From positions 3,906,001 through 3,970,000 of the forward strand of contig NZ_CP039731.1 of the NCBI RefSeq assembly GCF_005155025.1: DNA of 64,000 nucleotides, given 5' to 3'. The notes beneath the pieces were generated by a model that worked only from the letters and a program-made list of their open reading frames with translations, was not told the origin of the DNA and ran no database searches. The stretch comes from Aquitalea aquatilis. GTDB lineage: Bacteria > Pseudomonadota > Gammaproteobacteria > Burkholderiales > Chromobacteriaceae. Within the stretch, counting starts at the first letter, position 1. Each line of letters starts with the position of its first letter. This document shows, piece by piece, positions 1-9,792 of this stretch. A program made the translations under genes and the position numbers.

Positions 1-799
<799 letters not shown>

Positions 800-898
800 T
801 CATACCGTATGCGTCTTTCCGGCCACCCGGCAGGCGATGCGACCGCCGCTGCATGACAACATCGGCACCCTGCATCGACCAGCTGGCCGAAACAAAAA

Positions 899-929
899 GG
901 CTGACCACACTCATGGCAGTCTGGTCAGC
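899..929 (-). terminator. Terminator-like hairpin in the pheS leader
   Basis: On the minus strand GCTGACCA and TGGTCAGC form an 8-bp stem with a 14-nt loop, followed by CTTTTTGTTT, about 105 nt before the pheS start. Many pheST operons carry an attenuator here, but I could not find a short ORF with a run of Phe codons. It may be an attenuator of another kind or a second rplT terminator. Confidence 0.45.
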
Positions 930-960
930 GCTCTTGCTACATCACTACCACAGGCAAATG

Positions 961-991
961 AAAAAAAAGGGAGGCATCAGCCTCCCCTTTT
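961..991 (-). terminator. Intrinsic terminator after rplT
   Basis: On the minus strand a GGGAGGC/GCCTCCC stem with a four-base loop is followed by eight T residues, 13 nt after the rplT stop codon. It is a textbook rho-independent terminator placed between rplT and pheS. Confidence 0.85.
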
Positions 992-1003
992 ACAGTCTTG
1001 CTA

Positions 1004-1360
1004 TTAAGCGAGGCTAGCTTTCGCCTTTTCAACGAGCTGAGCGAAAACCGGCTTGTCGAACACGGCCAGATCGGCCAGGACCTTACGGTCGATTTCGATA
1101 GCAGCTTTCTTCAGGCCGTTCATGAACTTGCTGTACGGCAGACCGTTTTCACGCGCAGCGGCGTTGATACGGGCAATCCACAGCTGGCGGAACTGACGCT
1201 TTTTCTGACGACGGTCGCGGTATGCATATTGACCGGCTTTCATCACCGCCTGTTTGGCGATGCGATAGACGTTCTTGCGACGGCCGCGATAGCCTTTCGC
1301 CAGGGCAAGGATTTTCTTGTGACGAGCACGTGCGGTTACACCGCGTTTAACGCGTGGCAT
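1004..1360 (-). CDS. rplT: 50S ribosomal protein L20
   Basis: Protein of the large ribosomal subunit, needed early in 50S assembly, and in E. coli the repressor of its own operon through the rpmI-rplT mRNA. The 118-residue product has the typical length, a very basic N-terminal half starting [20 protein letters not shown], and the conserved [14 protein letters not shown] and [15 protein letters not shown] segments. It lies 12 nt after rpmI and is followed by a strong terminator. The ATG start fits the family exactly. Confidence 0.98.
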   Translation of the reverse strand: MPRVKRGVTARARHKKILALAKGYRGRRKNVYRIAKQAVMKAGQYAYRDRRQKKRQFRQLWIARINAAARENGLPYSKFMNGLKKAAIEIDRKVLADLAVFDKPVFAQLVEKAKASLA

Positions 1361-1372
1361 TATTCAGTCTCC

Positions 1373-1570
1373 TTATGCGTAGGGCAGCATGGCGCGAACA
1401 GAAGCCATATTGGTAGCGTGCACCATGGTGGTACCGCGCAACTGGCGCTTGTTCTTGGTGGTTTTCTTGGTCAGGATGTGACGCTTGAACGCATAAGAGC
1501 GCTTTACACCGCCATTGCCCAGCACGTTGAGACGCTTTTTCGCGCTCGACTTGGTCTTCATTTTCGGCAT
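1373..1570 (-). CDS. rpmI: 50S ribosomal protein L35
   Basis: Small basic protein of the large ribosomal subunit. The product has 65 residues, the normal length, starting [20 protein letters not shown] and containing the [18 protein letters not shown] segment typical of L35. The ribosome site CAGGAG lies just before the ATG. It sits between infC and rplT with a 156-nt structured gap on the infC side, where L20 control would be expected by analogy with E. coli. Confidence 0.98.
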   Translation of the reverse strand: MPKMKTKSSAKKRLNVLGNGGVKRSYAFKRHILTKKTTKNKRQLRGTTMVHATNMASVRAMLPYA

Positions 1571-1609
1571 GGAAAACTCCTGCAGAATTTCTGAGTTAGA
1601 TTAGACACA

Positions 1610-1703
1610 GGGTGGCCCGAAAGCACTTGATACCACTGCGTCACGCTTTTACGCGGGGCGTTGCCACCCCACAAAATCAACACGGCAGGGATGACCCTGC
1701 CGT
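1610..1703 (-). promoter_or_regulatory. Structured infC-rpmI intergenic leader (possible L20 operator)
   Basis: Two elements are visible. At 1682-1703, ACGGCAGGG and CCCTGCCGT form a perfect 9-bp hairpin with a 4-nt loop just after infC. At 1610-1616 and 1663-1669, GGGTGGC and GCCACCC can pair over a 46-nt interval. In E. coli L20 represses rpmI-rplT by binding a pseudoknot upstream of rpmI; the location fits, but binding by L20 is inference. Confidence 0.4.
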
Positions 1704-1726
1704 ATTGAGGAGACGATTATACCCGA

Positions 1727-2245
1727 TTATTTCTTTTTCGGGGCAATCATCATCACCATTTGGCGACCTTCCAGCTTGGGGAACTGCTCGACTGTCGCAA
1801 TTTCAGCCAGATCGGCCTCGACACGCTTGAGCAGAGCCAGGCCGATGTCCTGGTGAGCCATTTCACGACCACGGAAACGCAGGGTGATTTTGGCCTTGTC
1901 GCCATCATTGAGGAAGCGGGTCAGATTACGCAGCTTGACGTTGTAATCGCCATCATCAGTGCCCGGACGGAACTTGATTTCCTTGATCTGGACCTGCTTC
2001 TGCTTCTGCTTGGCTTCGTGACGTTTCTTCGACTGTTCGTACTTGAACTTGCCGTAGTCCATCAGCTTGCACACCGGGGGTTGAGCGGTCGGCGAAATTT
2101 CCACCAGATCCACATCATTTTCCTCGGCCAGAGCCATTGCCTCACGCAGACCAACAACACCGATCTGCTCACCTTCCATGCCTACCAGACGAATCTCGCG
2201 AGCGGTAATCTCGCCGTTGATCCGTGCTTCGCGTTCCTGAGCTAT
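1727..2245 (-). CDS. infC: Translation initiation factor IF-3 (ATA start)
   Basis: IF-3 binds the 30S subunit, blocks premature 50S joining and checks the start codon and initiator tRNA. The frame reads [20 protein letters not shown] and ends [10 protein letters not shown], with the usual N domain, linker and C domain ([26 protein letters not shown]). I place the start at ATA (2245-2243): AGGAG ends 8 nt before it, whereas the in-frame TTG at 2251 would have a 2-nt spacer. The product then has 172 residues and begins like Neisseria IF-3. Rare start codons (AUU/AUA) are the known basis of IF-3 autocontrol. It lies 44 nt after thrS. If TTG is used the product has 174 residues. Confidence 0.95.
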   Translation of the reverse strand: MAQEREARINGEITAREIRLVGMEGEQIGVVGLREAMALAEENDVDLVEISPTAQPPVCKLMDYGKFKYEQSKKRHEAKQKQKQVQIKEIKFRPGTDDGDYNVKLRNLTRFLNDGDKAKITLRFRGREMAHQDIGLALLKRVEADLAEIATVEQFPKLEGRQMVMMIAPKKK

Positions 2246-2289
2246 AGCCAAATCTCCTATTAATCTATCAAATGCCTGCCGCTGCCGGA

Positions 2290-4191
2290 TCAGGCCTCTG
2301 GCATCTCAGCCTTGAGGCGGGCAATGAATGCATCCAGCGTGAGCTGACCGAGATCTTCACCCCGGGCGCGCACGGCAACCAGTTCGCCTGCTTTTTCCTT
2401 GTCGCCCACAATAATCTGGTACGGCAGCTTTTGCAGGCTGTGCTCGCGGATTTTATAGCCGATCTTCTCGTTTCTCAAGTCAAGATCAACGCGGAAGCCT
2501 TGTTTCTGCAATGCTCCTGCAATTTCCGCAGCATAATCGGCCTGTGCTTCGGTGATATTCATCACCACCATCTGCACCGGCGCCAGCCACAGCGGGAAGG
2601 CCCCGGCGTGGTTTTCAATCAAAATACCGAGGAAGCGTTCCAGCGAACCCAGCGCTGCGCGGTGCAGCATGACCGGGCGCTTGCGGCTGTTGTCATCGGC
2701 CACATATTCGGCATCCAGACTCTCCGGCAACATGAAGTCGAGTTGCAGGGTACCACATTGCCAGGAGCGACCCAGCGCATCCTTGACGTGGTATTCGATC
2801 TTGGGGCCATAAAAAGCCCCCTCGCCCGGCAATTCCTCCCAGGCTACACCGCAAGCCTGCAGCGCTTCGCGCATGCCTTGCTCGGCCTTGTCCCAGGTTT
2901 CTTCCGCACCCAGGCGCTTTTCCGGACGCAGCGCCAGCTTGATCGACACCTTGTCGAAGCCGAAGCGCTCGTACACTTCCATCACCAGACGATGGAAAGC
3001 CTTGGCTTCCTGATTGATCTGGTCTTCGGTGCAGAAAATATGGCCGTCATCCTGCACAAAACCGCGCACGCGCATGATGCCGTGCAGCGCACCACCCGGC
3101 TCGTTGCGGTGACAGGAACCAAACTCGGCATAACGCAGCGGCAGGTCACGGTAAGAACGCAGACCGCTGTTGAAAATCTGAATATGACCCGGGCAGTTCA
3201 TCGGCTTGACGGCGTAGTCGCGCTTTTCCGACTCGGTGATGAACATGTTTTCCTTGTAGTTCTGCCAGTGACCCGACTTCTTCCACAACTCCACATCCAT
3301 CATCATCGGCGTGCGGACTTCCTGGTAGCCCTCTTTCACCAACTTGCCACGCATGTATTGCTCGACGTTCTGCCACAGCTGCCAACCCTTGGGATGCCAG
3401 AACACCATGCCCGGCGCTTCATCCTGCAGGTGGAACAGGTCCAGCTGCACGCCCAGCTTGCGGTGGTCGCGCTTTTCCGCCTCTTCCAGCATGTAGAGGT
3501 AGGCTTCCAGGTCTTCCTTCTTGGCCCAGGCCGTGCCGTAAATACGCTGCAGCATTTCGTTCTTGCTGTCGCCGCGCCAGTAAGCACCGGCCACCTTCAT
3601 CAGCTTGAACACCTTCAGCTTGCCGGTAGACGGCACGTGCGGACCGCGGCACAGGTCGGTGAATTCACCCTCGCGGTACAGGCTCAGCACCTGATCAGCA
3701 GGAATGGACTCGATGATCTCGGCCTTGTAAGCCTCGCCAATGCTCTTGAAGTAGGCCACAGCCTCGTCACGCGACAGCTCGTAGCGCTCGACCGGAATAT
3801 CTTTCTTGGCCAGTTCGCTCATCTTCTTTTCGATGGCAACCAGATCTTCCGGAGTAAACGGGCGCTTGTAAGCAAAGTCGTAGTAGAAACCGTTTTCGAT
3901 TTCCGGACCAATGGTGACCTGGGCTTCCGGGAACAACTCCTTCACTGCATAGGCCAGCAAGTGAGCCGTCGAGTGACGGATGATGCCAAGGCCATCGGCA
4001 TCCTTGTCGGTCACGATGGCCAGATCGACATTGCGGTCGATGCTGTACGAGGTATCCACCAGCACGCCATCGACGCGACCCGCCAGCGCAGCGCGCGCCA
4101 GACCGGTACCGATGGACGCAGCCACTTCATGGACCGTTACCGGCTTGTCGAAGGATCGAACCGAGCCGTCAGGCAGGCGAATGTCAGGCAT
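2290..4191 (-). CDS. thrS: Threonyl-tRNA synthetase
   Basis: Charges tRNA-Thr and edits mischarged Ser. The 633-residue product (E. coli 642) shows, in order, an N-terminal TGS domain (about 1-62), the editing domain with [20 protein letters not shown], a class II core with the zinc/active-site region [10 protein letters not shown] and motif 2 [19 protein letters not shown], motif 3 [19 protein letters not shown], and an anticodon-binding domain. A GGAG ribosome site precedes the ATG by 6 nt. It heads the thrS-infC-rpmI-rplT-pheS group. A terminator sits only 39 nt upstream of its start, so either the promoter lies in that short gap or the operon is reached by read-through or antitermination. 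Confidence 0.98.
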   Translation of the reverse strand: MPDIRLPDGSVRSFDKPVTVHEVAASIGTGLARAALAGRVDGVLVDTSYSIDRNVDLAIVTDKDADGLGIIRHSTAHLLAYAVKELFPEAQVTIGPEIENGFYYDFAYKRPFTPEDLVAIEKKMSELAKKDIPVERYELSRDEAVAYFKSIGEAYKAEIIESIPADQVLSLYREGEFTDLCRGPHVPSTGKLKVFKLMKVAGAYWRGDSKNEMLQRIYGTAWAKKEDLEAYLYMLEEAEKRDHRKLGVQLDLFHLQDEAPGMVFWHPKGWQLWQNVEQYMRGKLVKEGYQEVRTPMMMDVELWKKSGHWQNYKENMFITESEKRDYAVKPMNCPGHIQIFNSGLRSYRDLPLRYAEFGSCHRNEPGGALHGIMRVRGFVQDDGHIFCTEDQINQEAKAFHRLVMEVYERFGFDKVSIKLALRPEKRLGAEETWDKAEQGMREALQACGVAWEELPGEGAFYGPKIEYHVKDALGRSWQCGTLQLDFMLPESLDAEYVADDNSRKRPVMLHRAALGSLERFLGILIENHAGAFPLWLAPVQMVVMNITEAQADYAAEIAGALQKQGFRVDLDLRNEKIGYKIREHSLQKLPYQIIVGDKEKAGELVAVRARGEDLGQLTLDAFIARLKAEMPEA

Positions 4192-4229
4192 GTCAACTCC
4201 AAACAGGACGAAATATGATTGCGAAGGGT

Positions 4230-4263
4230 AAAAAAAAAGAGCGGCCTGAGCCGCTCTTTTTTT
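4230..4263. terminator. Bidirectional terminator upstream of thrS, after tRNA-Val
   Basis: GAGCGGC and GCCGCTC form a 7-bp stem with a CTGA loop, flanked by nine A on the left and seven T on the right, so it can work on either strand. On the minus strand it follows the tRNA-Val gene and lies 39 nt before the thrS start codon. Confidence 0.8.
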
Positions 4264-4269
4264 GCATGG

Positions 4270-4310
4270 TACAACCCGCAGGGCTCAGCTAGCGTGAGAA
4301 TGTCGGGTTG
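4270..4310 (-). promoter_or_regulatory. Hairpin between tRNA-Val and thrS terminator
   Basis: ACAACCCG and CGGGTTGT form an 8-bp outer stem, with GCTCA and TGAG able to pair inside. With the terminator just downstream it could be the upstream half of a thrS attenuator, or a processing site for the tRNA transcript. No T-box consensus is present. Confidence 0.35.
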
Positions 4311-4356
4311 TGGTAGTTCGCCAGTGTTTCACCTGGGATAACTCCATGCTAAGTGT

Positions 4357-4433
4357 TGGTAGGCACGATTGGACTCGAACCAACGACCCCCACCATGTCA
4401 AGGTGGTGCTCTAACCAGCTGAGCTACGTGCCT
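4357..4433 (-). tRNA. tRNA-Val (anticodon GAC)
   Basis: A 77-nt cloverleaf with the CCA end encoded. The acceptor stem pairs AGGCACG with CGTGCCT. The D arm contains AGCTCAGCTGGTTAGAGC, the anticodon stem pairs CCACC with GGTGG around loop TTGACAT, and the T arm contains GGTTCGAGTCC. The anticodon GAC occupies positions 4399-4397 and reads Val codons GUC/GUU. A terminator follows about 95 nt downstream. Confidence 0.97.
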
Positions 4434-4517
4434 GTCGTCGAGTTGGCAATACTAGCGATGACGCCCGAAAAAAGCAAGGCCATTTTTAGCAAAAACACCG
4501 TAGCCGCCTGCTTCCTG

Positions 4518-4523
4518 TATACT
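4518..4523 (+). promoter_or_regulatory. Possible -10 element for tgt
   Basis: TATACT matches the sigma-70 -10 consensus in five of six positions and lies 33 nt before the tgt start. No clear -35 element is seen at the expected distance, so the call is tentative. Confidence 0.35.
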
Positions 4524-4543
4524 AGCGCGCTGATTTTGCATAA

Positions 4544-5671
<1,128 letters not shown>

Positions 5672-5727
5672 AGCGCGGGAACCTGCCACTTCGCCAAGCG
5701 GTCTGAGCCTGCGTTCAGGCCGGAAGG

Positions 5728-5756
5728 TTGGAAAAGACACGCAGCGTGGCTACAAT
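5728..5756 (+). promoter_or_regulatory. Sigma-70 promoter for yajC-secDF
   Basis: TTGGAA (5728-5733) and TACAAT (5751-5756) are separated by 17 bp, matching the -35 and -10 consensus in four and five positions. It lies 46 nt before yajC and after tgt, so the Sec genes have their own promoter. Confidence 0.65.
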
Positions 5757-5801
5757 GGCCCGTTTGTTTCACCATCAACACTATAACAAGGGAGCAAATC
5801 C

Positions 5802-6125
5802 ATGCCCTTTATTGACAAGGCTTTCGCCGCTGGCACCGCACCGGGCGGTTTTGACATCATGTCTTTCCTGCCGATGATCGTCATTTTCGTACTGTTCTGG
5901 TTCCTGATGGTTCGTCCGCAGCAGAAGAAAATGAAAGAGCATCAGAAGATGCTGTCGGAAATCCAGAAGGGTGATGAAGTAGTTACCCAGGGTGGCATTC
6001 TGGGCCGCGTCGTCAAGACCGGCGAGCAGTTCCTGACCGTAGAAATCGCCAATGGCGTGGAAATCAATGTGCAGCGCCCGGCCGTTACCGGCAAGGTGGA
6101 AAAGGGCACGCTGAAGTCCCTGTAA
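5802..6125 (+). CDS. yajC: Preprotein translocase subunit YajC
   Basis: Small inner-membrane protein associated with SecDF and the Sec holotranslocon. It has 107 residues with one hydrophobic helix (about 17-36, MSFLPMIVIFVLFWFLMVRP) followed by the conserved PQQKKMKEHQKML and a cytoplasmic domain with GDEVVTQGGILGRV. The ribosome site AAGGGAG precedes the ATG. A hairpin and 67 nt separate it from secD; the three genes read as one operon. Confidence 0.97.
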   Translation: MPFIDKAFAAGTAPGGFDIMSFLPMIVIFVLFWFLMVRPQQKKMKEHQKMLSEIQKGDEVVTQGGILGRVVKTGEQFLTVEIANGVEINVQRPAVTGKVEKGTLKSL

Positions 6126-6137
6126 TCCCCAGGACGG

Positions 6138-6161
6138 CCGCCCGGCCCGCAAGCCGGGCGG
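6138..6161 (+). other. Hairpin between yajC and secD
   Basis: CCGCCCGGC and GCCGGGCGG form a perfect 9-bp stem with a 6-nt loop just after the yajC stop. No T run follows, so it more likely stabilises or tunes the transcript than terminates it. Confidence 0.6.
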
Positions 6162-6192
6162 TCAGTTTCGTTTCCTACCTCCGATATCACTC

Positions 6193-8034
6193 ATGAACCG
6201 CTATCCTCTCTGGAAATACCTCGTCATTGCGGTAGCCCTGATCATTGCCACGATCTACACGCTACCCAACTTCTACGGCGAGACTCCTGCGGTACAGGTC
6301 TCCAGCACCCGCCAGTCCATCACCGTGGACACCGCCCTGATGGGCCGCGTGGAAGAGGCACTGAAAGCCCAGAACATCAGCCCGGACGGTCTGTACCTGG
6401 ACGGCAGCAGCCTGAAGATCCGCTTCAAGGATGCCGACACCCAGATCAAGGCGCGTGATGCCATCCAGCACGCGCTGGGCGACAGCTACATCATCGCGCT
6501 CAACCTGCTGCCGGCCTCGCCGCAGTGGCTGGCCGACCTGAAAGCCTACCCCATGTTCCTGGGTCTGGATTTGCGCGGTGGCGTGCACTTCCTGCTGCAG
6601 GTGGACATGCAGGCGGCCATCGACAAGACCATGGAACGCTACGCCGGCGACATCCGCCGCGAGCTGAAGAACAAGCAGGTGCGCTACGGCAGCATCAAGC
6701 GCAACGGCAATGTGCTGGAAGTGCAGCTGCGTGATGCCGACACCCTGAAGGCCGCGCAAAATGTGGTCAGCCGCACCCTGCCCACCCTGGTGGTGAGCAG
6801 TGATGATGCCGCCTACAAACTGACCGCCACCCTGAAGCCGGAAGAAGTCACCAAGATTCAGGGCGATGCCGTCAAACAGAACATCTCCACCCTGCACAAC
6901 CGGGTGAATGAACTGGGCACGTCCGAACCCATCATCCAGCAGGCTGGCCCCAACCGCATCGTGGTCGAGCTGCCGGGCATCCAGGATACCGCCCGCGCCA
7001 AGGACATCATCGGCCGTACTGCCACGCTGGAAGTACGCATGGTGGAAGACGACCAGGGCAAGGTCAGCGACGCGCTGGCCGGCAATATTCCGGCTGGTTA
7101 CGACCTGCTGGACGAAGCCACCTCGCATGGCGCCAGCAAGATTCTGGTGAAAAAAGATGTCGAGCTGACCGGCGACAACATCAACGACGCGCAAGCCGGC
7201 TTTGATGAAAACGGCGCACCGGCAGTCCACATCAATCTGGATTCCACTGGTGCCTCCATCTTCCGTCAGGTGACTGCTGAAAGCATCGGCAAGCGCATGG
7301 CGATGATTCTGGTGGAAAAAGGCCGTGCCGAAGTGGTGACCGCTCCGGTTATCCGCTCGGAAATCGGTGGTGGCCGTGTACAGATCTCCGGCAGCATGAA
7401 CCCGGCCGAAGCCAATGACACCGCCCTCTTGCTGCGTGCCGGTTCGCTGGCCGCGCCGATGAACATCATCGAAGAGCGTACTGTCGGCCCGAGCCTGGGT
7501 AAGGAAAACATCGAGAAGGGCTTCCACTCCACCCTGTGGGGCTTTGCCGCCATCGCGGTGTTCATGGTGATCTACTACGGCGTGTTCGGGGTGTTCTCTG
7601 CCCTGTCGCTGGCCGTCAACGTGTTCCTGCTGCTGGCCATTCTGTCCATTTTGCAGGCCACCCTCACCCTGCCCGGCATCGCCGCCATTGCGCTGGCACT
7701 GGGTATGGCGATTGACGCCAACGTGCTGATCAACGAGCGTATCCGCGAAGAACTGCGCAATGGCGTACCGCCGCACTCGGCCATCCAGGCCGGTTACGGC
7801 CACGCCTGGGCCACCATTCTGGACTCCAACGTCACCACCCTGATCGCCGGCCTGGCCTTGCTGATTTTCGGCACCGGCCCGGTACGTGGCTTTGCCGTGG
7901 TGCACTGCATCGGCATTCTGACCTCGATGTTCTCGGCAGTGCTGGTTTCGCGCGGCCTGGTGAACCTGTGGTACGGCCGCCGTCGCAAACTGACCTCGCT
8001 GGCCATTGGCCAGGTGTGGAAACCTGAGAAATAA
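6193..8034 (+). CDS. secD: Protein translocase subunit SecD
   Basis: Inner-membrane RND-fold protein that with SecF uses the proton gradient to pull exported proteins out of the Sec channel. The 613-residue product (E. coli 615) has one N-terminal membrane segment, a large periplasmic part with FLGLDLRGGVHFLLQVDM and the SecD head containing GGGRVQISGSM, then five membrane segments with TLPGIAAIALALGMAIDANVL and INERIREE. secF follows after 14 nt. Confidence 0.98.
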   Translation: MNRYPLWKYLVIAVALIIATIYTLPNFYGETPAVQVSSTRQSITVDTALMGRVEEALKAQNISPDGLYLDGSSLKIRFKDADTQIKARDAIQHALGDSYIIALNLLPASPQWLADLKAYPMFLGLDLRGGVHFLLQVDMQAAIDKTMERYAGDIRRELKNKQVRYGSIKRNGNVLEVQLRDADTLKAAQNVVSRTLPTLVVSSDDAAYKLTATLKPEEVTKIQGDAVKQNISTLHNRVNELGTSEPIIQQAGPNRIVVELPGIQDTARAKDIIGRTATLEVRMVEDDQGKVSDALAGNIPAGYDLLDEATSHGASKILVKKDVELTGDNINDAQAGFDENGAPAVHINLDSTGASIFRQVTAESIGKRMAMILVEKGRAEVVTAPVIRSEIGGGRVQISGSMNPAEANDTALLLRAGSLAAPMNIIEERTVGPSLGKENIEKGFHSTLWGFAAIAVFMVIYYGVFGVFSALSLAVNVFLLLAILSILQATLTLPGIAAIALALGMAIDANVLINERIREELRNGVPPHSAIQAGYGHAWATILDSNVTTLIAGLALLIFGTGPVRGFAVVHCIGILTSMFSAVLVSRGLVNLWYGRRRKLTSLAIGQVWKPEK

Positions 8035-8048
8035 GGACAGGACAGATC

Positions 8049-8984
8049 ATGGAGCTTTTCCGCATCAAACGGGACATCCCGTTCATGAGCTACGGCAAGC
8101 TGACCACGGCAATTTCGCTGGTCACCTTCATTCTTGCCGTGTTCTTCCTGGCCACGCGCGGTCTTAACTACAGTGTGGAATTCACTGGCGGCACGGTACT
8201 GGAAGTGCAATACCAGCAATCGGCCGACCTGAATCTGATCCGCGACTCGGTCGACAGTCTGAAGCTGGGTGAGGCTACGGTACAAAGCCTGGGCAGCAGC
8301 AGCGATGTCATGATTCGCCTGCCGAACAAGCCGGGCACCACTTCCGCCCAGCTGTCGGAAAAGGTGATGATCCTGCTCAAGGCCAAGGACAGCACCGTGC
8401 AACTGCGCAAGGTCGATTTTGTCGGCCCCAGCGTGGGTGAGGAGCTGGTGACCCACGGCCTGACCGCCGCCATCCTGGTGTGTCTGGGCATCATGGCCTA
8501 CCTGGCCATCCGCTTCGAATGGCGCTTCGCCGTGTCGGCCATCATTGCCAACATGCACGACGTGGTGATCATCCTCGGCTGCTTTGCCTTCTTCCGCTGG
8601 GAATTCTCGCTGACCGTACTGGCCGGCGTGCTGGCGGTGCTGGGCTATTCGGTGAATGAATCGGTGGTGGTGTTCGACCGTATCCGCGAGAACTTCCGCA
8701 AGCCGGGCCTGCGTGGCAAGACCACCGCCAGCATCATCGACAACGCCATTACCGCCACCATGAGCCGTACCATCATCACCCACTTCTCGACCGAGATGAT
8801 GGTGGTGTCGATGCTGGTTTTCGGTGGCCCGGCACTGCATGGTTTTGCCATGGCACTGACCATCGGCATCATCTTCGGTATTTACTCTTCGGTACTGGTC
8901 GCCAGCCCGATCGCGCTGTGGCTGGGTGTCAGCCGCGAGCACATGGTCAAGCCGGTCAAATCGAAAGAGGAAGCCGTGGTCTGA
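8049..8984 (+). CDS. secF: Protein translocase subunit SecF
   Basis: Partner of SecD in the proton-driven export motor. The 311-residue product has an N-terminal membrane segment, the signature YSVEFTGGTVLEVQY, a periplasmic domain, and five C-terminal membrane segments including LGYSVNESVVVFDRIREN and TMSRTIITHFSTEMMV. Its length and architecture are normal. A rho-independent terminator follows and closes the yajC-secD-secF unit. Confidence 0.98.
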   Translation: MELFRIKRDIPFMSYGKLTTAISLVTFILAVFFLATRGLNYSVEFTGGTVLEVQYQQSADLNLIRDSVDSLKLGEATVQSLGSSSDVMIRLPNKPGTTSAQLSEKVMILLKAKDSTVQLRKVDFVGPSVGEELVTHGLTAAILVCLGIMAYLAIRFEWRFAVSAIIANMHDVVIILGCFAFFRWEFSLTVLAGVLAVLGYSVNESVVVFDRIRENFRKPGLRGKTTASIIDNAITATMSRTIITHFSTEMMVVSMLVFGGPALHGFAMALTIGIIFGIYSSVLVASPIALWLGVSREHMVKPVKSKEEAVV

Positions 8985-9011
8985 AGCAGAGCACGTCCTA
9001 AGCAATACACA

Positions 9012-9038
9012 CTGGCCGGCTTGTCCGGCCGGTTTTTT
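9012..9038 (+). terminator. Terminator after secF
   Basis: CTGGCCGG and CCGGCCGG pair around a short loop and are followed by TTTTTT, 28 nt after the secF stop. Confidence 0.8.
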
Positions 9039-9069
9039 ATCCGCCTACAGCCAACCACGACGGTGACTC

Positions 9070-9714
9070 ATGGAAGCCATCACTTTCCTGCTCGACTTCA
9101 TCCTGCATATCGATGTCCACCTGACCCAGCTGGTCGTCCAGTACGGAGTGTGGATCTACGCCATCCTGTTTCTCATCATCTTTTGCGAAACCGGGCTGGT
9201 GGTTACCCCCTTCCTGCCGGGCGACTCGCTGCTGTTCGTTGCCGGTGCACTGGCGGCCATGGGCAAGATGGACGCCCACCTGCTGGTACTGTTGCTGACA
9301 CTGGCCGCCATTCTGGGCAATAGCGTCAATTACGCCATCGGCCGGCATCTGGGCGCGAGCCTGCTGCAGCGTTTCCCGCGGCTGATCAAGCCGGAATACC
9401 TGGCCAAGACCCATGCTTTCTACGACAAGCACGGCGGCAAGACCATCATCTTTACCCGCTTCGTGCCCATCATCCGTACCTTTGCGCCCTTTGTGGCCGG
9501 CATTGGCAGCATGGGCTACCGCCAGTTCACGCTGTACAACGTGACCGGTGCCGTGCTGTGGGTAGCCGGCTTCTGCTATGCTGGTTATTTTTTCGGCAAT
9601 CTGCCCTTCATTCGCAAGAATCTGGAATACCTGATTTTCGGCATCATCTTCGTCTCCTTCCTGCCGGCCATCATCGAAGTATGGCGCCACAAGCGCGCGG
9701 CACAACGCCAGTAA
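9070..9714 (+). CDS. DedA-family inner membrane protein
   Basis: Member of the DedA/SNARE-associated family, whose members include undecaprenyl-phosphate and phospholipid flippases and are linked to proton-dependent envelope homeostasis. The 214-residue product shows the conserved re-entrant motif [18 protein letters not shown] near residue 40 and the second motif [17 protein letters not shown] near residue 118, with the acidic and arginine residues typical of active members. Several membrane helices and a basic tail follow. It stands alone between the secF terminator and mutL. The substrate cannot be told from sequence. Confidence 0.93.
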   Translation: MEAITFLLDFILHIDVHLTQLVVQYGVWIYAILFLIIFCETGLVVTPFLPGDSLLFVAGALAAMGKMDAHLLVLLLTLAAILGNSVNYAIGRHLGASLLQRFPRLIKPEYLAKTHAFYDKHGGKTIIFTRFVPIIRTFAPFVAGIGSMGYRQFTLYNVTGAVLWVAGFCYAGYFFGNLPFIRKNLEYLIFGIIFVSFLPAIIEVWRHKRAAQRQ

Positions 9715-9723
9715 GCCTTGCCT

Positions 9724-9747
9724 ACTCCCGCCAACGGTGGCGGGAGT
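9724..9747 (+). terminator. Hairpin after the dedA-family gene
   Basis: ACTCCCGCC and GGCGGGAGT form a perfect 9-bp stem with a 6-nt loop 9 nt after the stop codon. There is no T run, so terminator activity is uncertain. Confidence 0.5.
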
Positions 9748-9792
9748 ATTGCCCTACCCTTTCAGCCAGTCCGGCACTATCATGGCCTGCAT

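Noticed and set aside
2272-4218. Long plus-strand ORF (648 codons) opposite thrS
   Set aside because: Antisense shadow of a GC-rich gene; His/Gln/Leu-rich nonsense without a ribosome site or recognisable domain.
4192-4356. T-box riboswitch for thrS
   Set aside because: The conserved T-box sequence and specifier-loop architecture are absent.
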